The notes beneath the pieces are model-generated. The model ran no database searches, was not told the DNA's origin, and saw nothing but the letters and a program-made list of their open reading frames with translations. Shown piece after piece: positions 11,583 to 19,114 of a stretch of DNA of 64,000 nucleotides. The DNA comes from Tabrizicola sp. (GTDB taxonomy: Bacteria; Pseudomonadota; Alphaproteobacteria; Rhodobacterales; Rhodobacteraceae). The DNA lies in assembly GCF_022842145.1 (NCBI RefSeq), contig NZ_JALHQD010000004.1, positions 124,001 to 188,000 of the forward strand. Direction: 5' to 3'. A program made the position numbers and the translations under genes. The stretch's first letter is position 1. Each line of letters opens with the position of its first letter.

Positions 11583-12206
11583 TCAGGCTGCAATATAGCG
11601 GTCGCGGCGGTGGTTCACGGCGAGAAACAGCGAAAAGACTGCAGCGCCAAGGAAGCTGTAGGCCAGAGTGTCGACCGGCATCACCAGCGCCGCAAGCCCG
11701 AAGATCACCACGTCGGACAGAAGCTGCGCATGGCCCGCCGGAAAGCCGGTGCGGTCCTGCAACTCGATCCAGAGGACCGAGAGCCCGCCGAAACTGCCGC
11801 CATGCCGGATCGCCGCCAGCGCTGCGATGCCGAAGAGAAGACCAAAGAGCACGGCGGCCACCGCGGGTTCGATCCGCCCAAGCTCGATCCACCGCGGCAG
11901 GACTGCGACCAGGGCTGACAGCGCCGCCGTCGTCACCAAGGTTTTCAGCGCGAACCGTGCCCCCATCCGGCGCCAGGCCAGGCCCAGGAAGGGCAGGGTG
12001 ACGCCGAAGTAGACGGCAGGAAAGGGCAGGTCGGTAAGATGGGCGATCAGCACAGCCAGGCCCGTGGTCTGGCCGGTCACAAAGCCCATATGGGTCAGGA
12101 TGTGCATCCCGAGGGCTGCCATCGTGACCCCGAAGGCGATGCCCTGCGCATCGTCCACGGCGCTGTGGCGCGGTCGGTCCGCAAGCTGGTCGGGACGGTC
12201 GGGCAT
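11583..12206 (-). CDS. YitT-family integral membrane protein
   Basis: The 207-residue hydrophobic protein begins with a polar, charged N-terminus and has about five membrane spans. The order FGVTMAALGMHILTHMG, LLFGIAALAAIRHGGSFGG and the following LSVL match the YitT membrane family; the GGSFGG loop is especially typical. Its function is undefined, although some homologues are suspected transporters. The start at 12206 gives the family N-terminus. A longer reading starting at 12441 runs in another frame over the promoter region and is not supported. It is divergent from the reductase pseudogene. Confidence 0.75.
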   Translation of the reverse strand: MPDRPDQLADRPRHSAVDDAQGIAFGVTMAALGMHILTHMGFVTGQTTGLAVLIAHLTDLPFPAVYFGVTLPFLGLAWRRMGARFALKTLVTTAALSALVAVLPRWIELGRIEPAVAAVLFGLLFGIAALAAIRHGGSFGGLSVLWIELQDRTGFPAGHAQLLSDVVIFGLAALVMPVDTLAYSFLGAAVFSLFLAVNHRRDRYIAA

Positions 12207-12361
12207 GGGCGGCTCCGGTTGGTTTATAGGTCATATATGCTGACGCAATTAAAGTCAATGATCCTGTCGCATCTGCCCAAGTGTTCCCGTTAGGTTCTTG
12301 ACGCAAATTCCCCCCTGGGCTACACCCCGCATCTTTCTGCAACCAGACATTGGAGGACGAC

Positions 12362-12907
12362 ATGACCGGGCAGCTGCCATCGGCCGAAGTGTTCATTGCA
12401 ACGAGTATGGACGGTTTCATCGCGCGCCCGGACGGCGACATCGACTGGCTGACCAGCCGCCCGGTGCCCGAGGGCGTGGATTTTGGCTATGCCGCCTTCC
12501 AGGACGGGATCGGTGCGATGGTGATGGGCCGTGAAAGCTTTGAAAAGGTGCTGACCTTCCCTGACTGGCCCTACAAGGTGCCGGTCGTGGTCTTGAGCCG
12601 CAGGCCGGACCGGGTGGTAGTGCCCGAGGCGCTGATGACCAAGGTCCGGGTCAGCGGCAAGGCCCCGCGCGCTGTGCTGGAGGATTAGGGCGCCGAGGGT
12701 GTGACGCGGGTCTACATCGACGGGGGCCAGACGATCCGCAGCTTCGTCGCGGCCGGTCTGGTGCGGCGCGTGATCGTGACGCTGATCCCGGTGCTGCTGG
12801 GGCACGGCCGTCCGCTTTGGGGTCACGGGGCGGGGGATGTCGACCTGACCCTGGTCGCGGCGCGGCACTGGGACAACGGTTTCGTGCAGGTGGAATACAG
12901 GGCATAG
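12362..12907 (+). pseudogene. Dihydrofolate reductase-family (RibD C-terminal) protein, interrupted by TAG
   Basis: The frame begins at an ATG preceded by GGAGG. It encodes EVFIATSMDGFIARPDGDIDW, read in pieces, then VMGRESFEKVL and the typical VVVLSRRP. At 12686-12688 an in-frame TAG follows LED. The same frame then continues without a shift into GAEGVTRVYIDGGQTI and runs to 12907. Homologues have a residue such as leucine at the stop position, so a single TTG-to-TAG change explains it. Both halves keep conserved motifs, so the lesion is either recent or a sequencing error. The intact protein would be a small NADPH-dependent reductase-fold enzyme of about 180 residues. Confidence 0.82.
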
Positions 12908-12911
12908 AAAA

Positions 12912-12935
12912 GGGCCGAAGGATAACCTTCGGCCC
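12912..12935 (-). terminator. Rho-independent terminator of icd
   Basis: A perfect 10-bp stem (GGGCCGAAGG / CCTTCGGCCC) with an ATAA tetraloop lies downstream of icd. Read on the minus strand it is followed by TTTTCT, the expected U-tract, so it most likely terminates icd. It also sits just past the reductase pseudogene and could stop that transcript as well. Confidence 0.82.
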
Positions 12936-12951
12936 CCATGTCTGCAGGCGC

Positions 12952-12969
12952 GGTGCGCTGTAGCGCACC
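12952..12969. repeat. Palindromic intergenic element related to 9580-9599
   Basis: The dyad GGTGCGCT-GT-AGCGCACC is followed by CTACGC. The closing CACCCTACG is shared with the element at 9580. It lies between the icd terminator and the icd stop codon. I infer a short dispersed palindrome; its function is unknown. Confidence 0.45.
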
Positions 12970-12978
12970 CTACGCAGG

Positions 12979-14193
12979 TTACCCCACCAGCGCCTTATTC
13001 AGGTATTCGTCCACCTTCTCCAGGTAGCCCATCGTGGTCAGCCACTTCTGGTCCGGTCCCACCAGCAGCGCCAGGTCCTTGGTCATGTGGCCGTCTTCCA
13101 CGGCATCCACGGTCACCTTCTCCAGCGTCGTGGCAAAGCGCATCAGCGCCTCGTTGTTGTCCAGCGTCGCGCGGTGCTTGAGGCCGCCGGTCCAAGCGTA
13201 GATCGAGGCGATGGAGTTGGTCGAGGTCGCCTTGCCCTTCTGATGCTCGCGGTAGTGGCGGGTGACGGTGCCGTGCGCGGCCTCGGCTTCGACGATCTTG
13301 CCATCGGGGGTCATCAGGACGGATGTCATCAGGCCCAAGGAGCCGAAGCCCTGCGCCACGATGTCGGACTGCACGTCGCCGTCATAGTTCTTGCAGGCCC
13401 AGACATAGCCGCCCGACCATTTCAGCGCCGAGGCGACCATGTCGTCGATCAGGCGGTGTTCGTAGGTGATGCCCTTGGCCTTGAACGCGTCGACGAATTC
13501 GGCCTCGAAGACCTGCTGGAAGATGTCCTTGAAGCGCCCGTCATAGGCCTTGAGGATGGTGTTCTTGGTCGAGAGATAGACCGGGACGCCGCGCTGCAGC
13601 CCGTAGTTCAGAGAGGCGCGAGCGAAGTCGGTGATGCTGTCGTCAAGGTTGTACATGCCCATGTAGACGCCAGCCGAGGGGGCCGAATACACGTCCTTTT
13701 CGATCACCGTGCCGTCGTCGCCGACGAACTTCATCGTGAGCTTGCCCTTGCCGGGGAACTTGAAGTCTGTCGCGCGGTACTGGTCGCCAAAGGCGTGGCG
13801 GCCGACGACGATGGGCTTGGTCCAGTGCGGCACAAGGCGGGGCACGTTCTTGCAGATGATCGGTTCGCGGAAGATCACGCCGCCGAGGATGTTGCGGATC
13901 GTGCCGTTGGGCGATTTCCACATCTGCTTCAGGCCGAACTCCTCGACCCGCTGCTCATCGGGGGTGATCGTCGCGCATTTCACGCCGACGCCGTATTTCT
14001 TGATCGCCTCGGCGCTGTCGATGGTGATCTGGTCGTTGGTGCGATCCCGCTCTTCGATCCCGAGGTCGTAATACTTCAGGTCGATGTCGAGGTAGGGCAG
14101 GATCAGCTTCTGCTTGATGAAGTCCCAGATGATCCGGGTCATCTCGTCGCCGTCGAGCTCGACGACGGGGTTGGCTACCTTGATCTTCGACAT
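12979..14193 (-). CDS. icd: NADP-dependent isocitrate dehydrogenase
   Basis: The 404-residue enzyme oxidatively decarboxylates isocitrate to 2-oxoglutarate in the TCA cycle. It is of the homodimeric eukaryote-like/alphaproteobacterial type: [18 protein letters not shown] near the N-terminus, [13 protein letters not shown], then the Mg/isocitrate region, and the cofactor loop [18 protein letters not shown]. The NADP-type specificity follows from the closeness to the family. It has its own terminator at 12912-12935. Confidence 0.96.
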   Translation of the reverse strand: MSKIKVANPVVELDGDEMTRIIWDFIKQKLILPYLDIDLKYYDLGIEERDRTNDQITIDSAEAIKKYGVGVKCATITPDEQRVEEFGLKQMWKSPNGTIRNILGGVIFREPIICKNVPRLVPHWTKPIVVGRHAFGDQYRATDFKFPGKGKLTMKFVGDDGTVIEKDVYSAPSAGVYMGMYNLDDSITDFARASLNYGLQRGVPVYLSTKNTILKAYDGRFKDIFQQVFEAEFVDAFKAKGITYEHRLIDDMVASALKWSGGYVWACKNYDGDVQSDIVAQGFGSLGLMTSVLMTPDGKIVEAEAAHGTVTRHYREHQKGKATSTNSIASIYAWTGGLKHRATLDNNEALMRFATTLEKVTVDAVEDGHMTKDLALLVGPDQKWLTTMGYLEKVDEYLNKALVG

Positions 14194-14368
14194 ACGCGCC
14201 TCCTGTGGATTCGGTTGGCGGGGTCATAGCGGAAAACCGGCGGCTTGGGAAGTGCGGTATGCGATTGTATACCGAAATGCTGCAGCGCTTGCCGGGCCGC
14301 TCGTCGAGGACTTCGTCACTTCTCGCTGGGGCAGCGCTTCGACAAGAAGCGGAAGGAGCGGGAGGAGG

Positions 14369-14953
14369 TCAACCGAACCAGGGCCGGGCCTTCGTTTTCA
14401 CCCAGTCCCACAACGTCGGTGCGCCTTTGGCGATCTTCACGCCCACCCGGTCCTCAAGTTGCTGAAAGGTCACGTCGTAGGTCTTCCAAGTCCCGCCCCC
14501 GCTCATCAGGTTCGCCATCACCGGCTGCACGCGGTCGAGCGATTTGGCGAAGCGGGCGTCGGGGGACTGGGCCCCCTCGAACTCCTCCCACAGCGCGCGG
14601 AGGCTGGCGCCAAGGTCTGGGGGCAGAAGGCCGAAGATGCGGTCGGCGGCTTTCGCTTCGGCGGTCGTCGTCTCGACGCTGGCATGGGCAAGGCCATTGG
14701 CCGAATGGATCGGCACGTCGCCGACGTCGATCTCGACCAGATCGTGGATCAGGAGCATGCGGATGACCCGGTTGATGTCGACGCCGGGTTCGGCCTGATC
14801 GGCCAGCACGACGGCGTAAAGCGCCAGGTGCCAGGAATGTTCGCCGGAATTCTCGGGACGCGCGCCATCCACCGTGGTCGTGGCGCGCATCACGTGTTTC
14901 AGCCGGTCGGCCTCATTCAGAAACGCGAACTGCGCTTCCAGCCGGTCGGTCAA
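14369..14953 (-). CDS. HD-domain phosphohydrolase (YfbR-like)
   Basis: The 194-residue protein has the metal-binding HD signature: ENSGEHSWHLALYA, then LLIHDLVEIDVGDV with the His-Asp pair, and a later conserved aspartate in FAKSLDRVQPV. This fits the YfbR/HDDC2 5'-deoxynucleotidase group, which hydrolyses dNMPs. It starts with TTG overlapping the stop of the preceding small gene (TTGA), so expression is probably translationally coupled to the hydrolase/small-protein unit. Confidence 0.8.
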   Translation of the reverse strand: MTDRLEAQFAFLNEADRLKHVMRATTTVDGARPENSGEHSWHLALYAVVLADQAEPGVDINRVIRMLLIHDLVEIDVGDVPIHSANGLAHASVETTTAEAKAADRIFGLLPPDLGASLRALWEEFEGAQSPDARFAKSLDRVQPVMANLMSGGGTWKTYDVTFQQLEDRVGVKIAKGAPTLWDWVKTKARPWFG

Positions 14954-15228
14954 TGGCCCGAGCCTGCGACGTCGACCGGGGTTTCCTCCTCGGCCTCTGC
15001 CTCGGCGATCAGCCCGCGCTTGGCGGCCAGCGCACGCTCCAGGTATTCGCGGCCCCGGCGTTCGGCCAGACGGACGCGGATCGAGGTGATGTAGGCCTCC
15101 TGGAAGGTGGGCGAGGCGGCCATCAGCACCTGGGCGATCTTCTCGTAAAACCGGTCGTCGCCAAGTTCGGCTTCGGCGGCCAGGACGTCATCGGCCAGCT
15201 TGTCGGCCAGAAGTTGCAGCGCGGACAT
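14950..15228 (-). CDS. Small helical protein of unknown function
   Basis: This 92-residue, mostly helical, acidic protein starts MSALQLLADKLADDV and contains DDRFYEKIAQVLMAASPTF followed by an Arg-rich helix. It has no signal peptide or membrane segment. Its ATG overlaps the stop of the alpha/beta hydrolase (TAATG), and its own stop overlaps the TTG start of the HD gene. It is therefore the middle of a tightly coupled three-gene unit. I do not recognise the family with confidence; it is conserved-looking, but no function can be assigned. Confidence 0.72.
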   Translation of the reverse strand: MSALQLLADKLADDVLAAEAELGDDRFYEKIAQVLMAASPTFQEAYITSIRVRLAERRGREYLERALAAKRGLIAEAEAEEETPVDVAGSGH

Positions 15229-15887
15229 TAGCGGGTGGCCTCCGTCATCCTCCGGCGGACATAGTCCGAGACCGTCTGGATCATCGGTTTCATATGCGCC
15301 TCTTCGTCCTTGAAGAAGTGGTCCGCACCTTCGATCTCGGTGTGGGTGATGGTGATGCCCTTCTGCTCGTGCAGCTTGCCGACCAGGGTCTTGGTGTCCT
15401 TCGGCGGGGCGACCTTGTCGGCAGAGCCGTTGATGATCAGACCCGAGGAGGGGCAGGGGGCGAGGAAGGAGAAGTCGTAGAGGTTCGCCGGTGGGGCCAC
15501 CGAGACGAAGCCGGTGATCTCGGGCCGCCGCATCAGAAGCTGCATGCCGATCCACGCGCCGAACGAGAACCCGGCCACCCAGCACTGCTTGGAGTTCTGG
15601 TTCATCGCCTGCAGGTAATCCAGCGCGCTTGCCGCGTCGGACAACTCGCCGATGCCCTGGTCGTACTCGCCCTGGCTGCGCCCGACGCCGCGGAAATTGA
15701 AGCGCAGCACGGTGAAGCCAAGGTTGTAGAAGGCGTAGTGCAGGTTGTAGACGACCTTGTTGTTCATCGTCCCGCCGTAAGCGGGGTGCGGATGCAGCAC
15801 GATGGCGATCGGCGCGTCGCGGTCCTTTTGCGGATGATAGCGGCCCTCAAGGCGTCCGTCGGGGCCGGCAAAGATTACCTCGGGCAT
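15228..15887 (-). CDS. Alpha/beta hydrolase (dienelactone hydrolase-like)
   Basis: The 219-residue protein carries an alpha/beta-hydrolase fold. It has LHPHPAYGGTMNNKV, FNFRGVGRSQGEYDQG, a nucleophile elbow AGFSFGAWIG (Ser in GFSFG), the acid in NGSADKV, and the His in GADHFF. It is close to the cytoplasmic hydrolases annotated as 'alpha/beta fold hydrolase YpfH/dienelactone-like'. The substrate is unknown. It leads a three-gene operon running leftward, divergent from iscR. Confidence 0.85.
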   Translation of the reverse strand: MPEVIFAGPDGRLEGRYHPQKDRDAPIAIVLHPHPAYGGTMNNKVVYNLHYAFYNLGFTVLRFNFRGVGRSQGEYDQGIGELSDAASALDYLQAMNQNSKQCWVAGFSFGAWIGMQLLMRRPEITGFVSVAPPANLYDFSFLAPCPSSGLIINGSADKVAPPKDTKTLVGKLHEQKGITITHTEIEGADHFFKDEEAHMKPMIQTVSDYVRRRMTEATR

Positions 15888-15915
15888 TGCACTCTTCTCA
15901 TGCGGGAGCGATTTC

Positions 15916-15951
15916 TTGACGCTTTCGCTCGACTAAACTAGAACCGTTCTA
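15916..15951 (+). promoter_or_regulatory. Putative suf/iscR promoter with ICE-like dyad over the -10
   Basis: TTGACG at 15916-15921 is a good -35. After exactly 17 bases comes TAGAAC at 15939-15944 as a possible -10. That hexamer is the left arm of a perfect 13-base dyad, TAGAAC-C-GTTCTA (15939-15951), which fits the TAGAA-N3-TTCTA core of the iron-control element bound by Irr in alphaproteobacteria. A repressor here would block RNA polymerase. Autoregulation by the IscR encoded downstream is an alternative. Confidence 0.6.
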
Positions 15952-16060
15952 AAGCGGCCGGCAGCGCCGGGACCGCCTTTGCGGGGCTTGACTGAGGTAA
16001 TGCCGCACAAGCGCGGCGTCAATGCGGTTGCGATTCCCCCGAAGCGGGGCAGGAGACGCT

Positions 16061-16534
16061 ATGAAGCTTTCGACCAAGGGGCGTTATGCCATGGTGGCAC
16101 TCGCCGATCTCGCGCTGGCCGAGGCGAGGACGGGGGGCGATGACCTTGTATCGCTGGCAGCAATTTCCCGGCGTCAGGATATCTCGCTGCCTTATCTGGA
16201 GCAGCTTTTCGTCAAGCTACGCCGTGCAGGCCTGGTCGAGGCGGTGCGCGGCCCGGGCGGCGGCTACAAGCTGGCACGCAGCCCCAACGACATCCGCATC
16301 AGCGAAGTGATGGAGGCGGTGGAAGAGACGGTCGACGCCATGCACACCGGCGCAGGCGCCTCGGGCGGGTCGTCCGGCAGCCGTGCGCAGTCATTGACCA
16401 ACCGGCTGTGGGAAAGCCTGTCGGCCAACGTCTATGTGTTCCTGCATCAGGTCCGGCTGTCGGACGTCGTGAAGAACGACCTGACCCCGTGCCCCGCCGT
16501 GCCGCACCTCTTCCGCGTGGTGGACGAGGAATGA
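16061..16534 (+). CDS. iscR: Rrf2/IscR-family regulator of the suf operon
   Basis: The 157-residue protein has the Rrf2 winged helix (MKLSTKGRYAMVALADLAL, ISLPYLEQLF, VRGPGGGYKLAR). The segment that carries three cysteines and a cluster-ligand His in E. coli IscR here reads HTGAGASGGSSGSRAQSLTN, with no cysteine. The only Cys is near residue 144 (TPCPAV). This loss is known for Rhodobacter-type IscR, which nevertheless senses Fe-S clusters in an unusual way. AGGAGA precedes the ATG at 16061. The cysteine desulfurase start overlaps its stop (ATGA). Confidence 0.88.
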   Translation: MKLSTKGRYAMVALADLALAEARTGGDDLVSLAAISRRQDISLPYLEQLFVKLRRAGLVEAVRGPGGGYKLARSPNDIRISEVMEAVEETVDAMHTGAGASGGSSGSRAQSLTNRLWESLSANVYVFLHQVRLSDVVKNDLTPCPAVPHLFRVVDEE

Positions 16535-17574
16535 CGAGGCTGTTCCTCGACTGGAACGCGACTGCCCCGCTCCGCCCCGAGGCGAAGGCGGCGATGGTTG
16601 CGGCGATGGAGCTGGTGGGAAACCCCTCGTCGGTCCATGCCGAGGGGCGGGCCGCGAAGTCCTTGCTGGAAAAGAGCCGCGCGAAGATCGCCGCGGCCTT
16701 GGGGGCTGATGGGGCGGACATCATCTTCACCTCCGGCGCGACCGAGGCTGCCTCCCTGGCCTGCGCAGGGCGCGGGTTGGTCTGCGCGGGCATCGAGCAT
16801 GACGCCGTTGCGGCCTGGTGCCAGGCGACGTTGCCGGTGGACGGGCAGGGCAGGGTGACGGTCAGCGACCCGGCCCGCACCGCGTTGCAACTGGCCAATT
16901 CTGAAACCGGGGTGATGCAGGACCTGCCGCAAGGTCTTGCGGTCAGCGATCTGACGCAGGCCTTTGGCAAGGTGCCCATGGCGTTCAACTGGCTGGGCTG
17001 CGACATGGGCCTTGTCAGTGCGCACAAGCTGGGCGGTCCGAAGGGCATCGGCGCGCTGGTGGTGCGCCGGGGACTTGACGTGCCGTCGCAGCTGAAGGGC
17101 GGGGGGCAAGAGATGGGCCGCCGCGCCGGGACCGAAAACCTGATCGGGATCGCCGGATTCGCCGCCGCCGCCGAGGCCGCTGCGCGCGATCTGGCCGCCG
17201 GCGTCTGGGATGAAGTTGCCGAACTTAGAAATATTCTAGAATCAGAGTTGTCGGCTGGAGCAAATGAAACTATTTCAGTCGGGAATGGTTTGCCACGGCT
17301 GCCGAACACCCTTTGCCTGATCGCGCCGGGCTGGAAGGGCGAGACGCAGGTGATGGCGATGGACCTTGCCGGGTTTGCCGTATCGGCTGGCTCTGCCTGC
17401 TCTTCGGGCAAGGTCCGTGCCAGCCGAGTTCTGACCGCGATGGGCTTCAACGAGGCGCTTGCGGGCCAGGCGATCCGGGTCTCTCTGGGACCCGGCGTGA
17501 CGAAAGACGACGTGCTGCGGTTCGCTGATACCTGGACCGCCGCTTATGCCAAGGCCCGCGCGCGGGCTGCCTGA
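16531..17574 (+). CDS. Cysteine desulfurase (NifS/IscS-like)
   Basis: The 347-residue PLP enzyme would release sulfur from cysteine for Fe-S assembly. Key parts are FLDWNATAPLRPEA at the start, SGATEAASLA, the PLP lysine in SAHKLGGPKGIGAL, and the mobile catalytic Cys in SAGSACSSGKV. Its class I loop distinguishes it from the SufS at 23956, so the operon has two desulfurases. The start at 16531 overlaps the iscR stop. A longer in-frame reading from 16408 lies wholly inside iscR. Confidence 0.9.
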   Translation: MTRLFLDWNATAPLRPEAKAAMVAAMELVGNPSSVHAEGRAAKSLLEKSRAKIAAALGADGADIIFTSGATEAASLACAGRGLVCAGIEHDAVAAWCQATLPVDGQGRVTVSDPARTALQLANSETGVMQDLPQGLAVSDLTQAFGKVPMAFNWLGCDMGLVSAHKLGGPKGIGALVVRRGLDVPSQLKGGGQEMGRRAGTENLIGIAGFAAAAEAAARDLAAGVWDEVAELRNILESELSAGANETISVGNGLPRLPNTLCLIAPGWKGETQVMAMDLAGFAVSAGSACSSGKVRASRVLTAMGFNEALAGQAIRVSLGPGVTKDDVLRFADTWTAAYAKARARAA

Positions 17575-17586
17575 AAGGATACGCCG

Positions 17587-19107
17587 ATGACCATGCTGGA
17601 AACTGTCGACGGAACCGAGGTGCGCGAAGGCGTGGACCGCGAGACGATCGAAACCGTCCAGGCGATGGCCGGCAAGTACAAGTACGGCTGGGAAACCGAC
17701 ATCGAGATGGACTATGCCCCGAAGGGGTTGAACGAAGATATCGTCCGTCTCATCAGCCAGAAAAACGGCGAGCCGGAGTGGCTTCTGGACTGGCGGCTGG
17801 CGGCCTACCGGCGCTGGCTCAAGATGGAAGAGCCGCGGTGGGCGATGGTGAACTATCCCGACATCGACTATCAGGACCAGTTCTATTACGCGACGCCGAA
17901 AAGCATGGCGAAAAAGCCGAAGTCGCTGGACGAGGTTGATCCGAAGCTGTTGGCGACCTATGCCAAGCTGGGGATTCCCCTGAAGGAACAGATGCTTCTG
18001 GCCGGTGTCGAAGGTGAAGCCGAGCCGCGCCGCGTGGCGGTGGACGCTGTGTTCGACAGCGTGTCGGTGGGCACGACCTTCAAGGCGGAACTGGCGAAGG
18101 CGGGCGTGATCTTCTGCTCGATCTCGGAAGCCGTGCGCGAACATCCGGACCTGGTGAAGCAGTATCTGGGCAGCGTCGTCCCGCCGACCGACAACTTCTT
18201 CGCCACGCTGAATTCGGCGGTCTTCTCGGATGGCTCCTTCGTCTACATCCCCAAGGGCACCCGCTGCCCGATGGAGCTGTCGACCTATTTCCGCATCAAC
18301 GCGGAAAACACCGGCCAGTTCGAACGCACGCTGATCGTCTGCGACGAGGGCGCCTATGTCAGCTACCTGGAAGGCTGCACCGCGCCCAAGCGCGACACCA
18401 ACCAGCTGCATGCGGCCGTGGTGGAGATCGTGATCCTGAAGGACGCCGAGGTGAAGTATTCCACGGTGCAGAACTGGTATCCGGGCGACGAGAACGGCGT
18501 GGGCGGGATCTACAACTTCGTCACCAAGCGCGCCGATTGCCGGGGCGACCGGGCCAAGGTGATGTGGACTCAAGTTGAAACCGGCTCGGCGATCACCTGG
18601 AAATACCCGTCCTGCATCCTGCGCGGCGACGACAGCCAGGGCGAGTTCTACTCCATCGCCATCGCCAACAACGCCCAGCAGGCCGATACCGGTACCAAGA
18701 TGATCCACCTTGGCAAGCGCACCAAGTCGCGCATCGTGTCGAAGGGGATTTCGGCGGGTAGGGCGCAGAACACCTATCGGGGGCTTGTCTCCATGCACCC
18801 GAAGGCCAAGGACAGCCGCAACTACACGCAGTGCGATAGTTTGCTGATTGGCGACAAATGCGGGGCCCACACCGTGCCTTACATCGAAGTGCGCAACAAT
18901 TCGTCGCGCGTAGAGCATGAAGCGACCACCTCGAAGGTGGACGACGACCAGCTGTTCTACTGCCGCTCGCGCGGGATGGACGAGGAGGAAGCCGTTGCCC
19001 TGGTGGTGAACGGTTTCTGCAAGGAGGTCCTGCAGGCCCTGCCGATGGAATTCGCGATGGAGGCCCAAAGCCTGGTCGCGATCAGCCTGGAAGGCTCGGT
19101 CGGCTGA
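17587..19107 (+). CDS. sufB: Fe-S cluster assembly protein SufB
   Basis: This is full-length SufB of 506 residues, the scaffold subunit of the SufBC2D complex that assembles Fe-S clusters in the cytoplasm. Recognisable blocks are [52 protein letters not shown] split at the CTAP loop, [19 protein letters not shown], and the C-terminal [17 protein letters not shown]. It starts 12 bases after the desulfurase stop. The following gene is not sufC but a glycosyltransferase-like fusion. Confidence 0.97.
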   Translation: MTMLETVDGTEVREGVDRETIETVQAMAGKYKYGWETDIEMDYAPKGLNEDIVRLISQKNGEPEWLLDWRLAAYRRWLKMEEPRWAMVNYPDIDYQDQFYYATPKSMAKKPKSLDEVDPKLLATYAKLGIPLKEQMLLAGVEGEAEPRRVAVDAVFDSVSVGTTFKAELAKAGVIFCSISEAVREHPDLVKQYLGSVVPPTDNFFATLNSAVFSDGSFVYIPKGTRCPMELSTYFRINAENTGQFERTLIVCDEGAYVSYLEGCTAPKRDTNQLHAAVVEIVILKDAEVKYSTVQNWYPGDENGVGGIYNFVTKRADCRGDRAKVMWTQVETGSAITWKYPSCILRGDDSQGEFYSIAIANNAQQADTGTKMIHLGKRTKSRIVSKGISAGRAQNTYRGLVSMHPKAKDSRNYTQCDSLLIGDKCGAHTVPYIEVRNNSSRVEHEATTSKVDDDQLFYCRSRGMDEEEAVALVVNGFCKEVLQALPMEFAMEAQSLVAISLEGSVG

Positions 19108-19114
19108 CCCTTTG

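Noticed and set aside
12701-12907. Separate short gene after the TAG in the reductase locus
   Set aside because: It is the in-frame continuation of the same family domain, so it is counted as the second half of the pseudogene.
16061-16534. IscR is a dead gene because its cluster cysteines are missing
   Set aside because: The frame is intact, the helix-turn-helix is conserved, and Rhodobacter-type IscR proteins naturally lack these cysteines.
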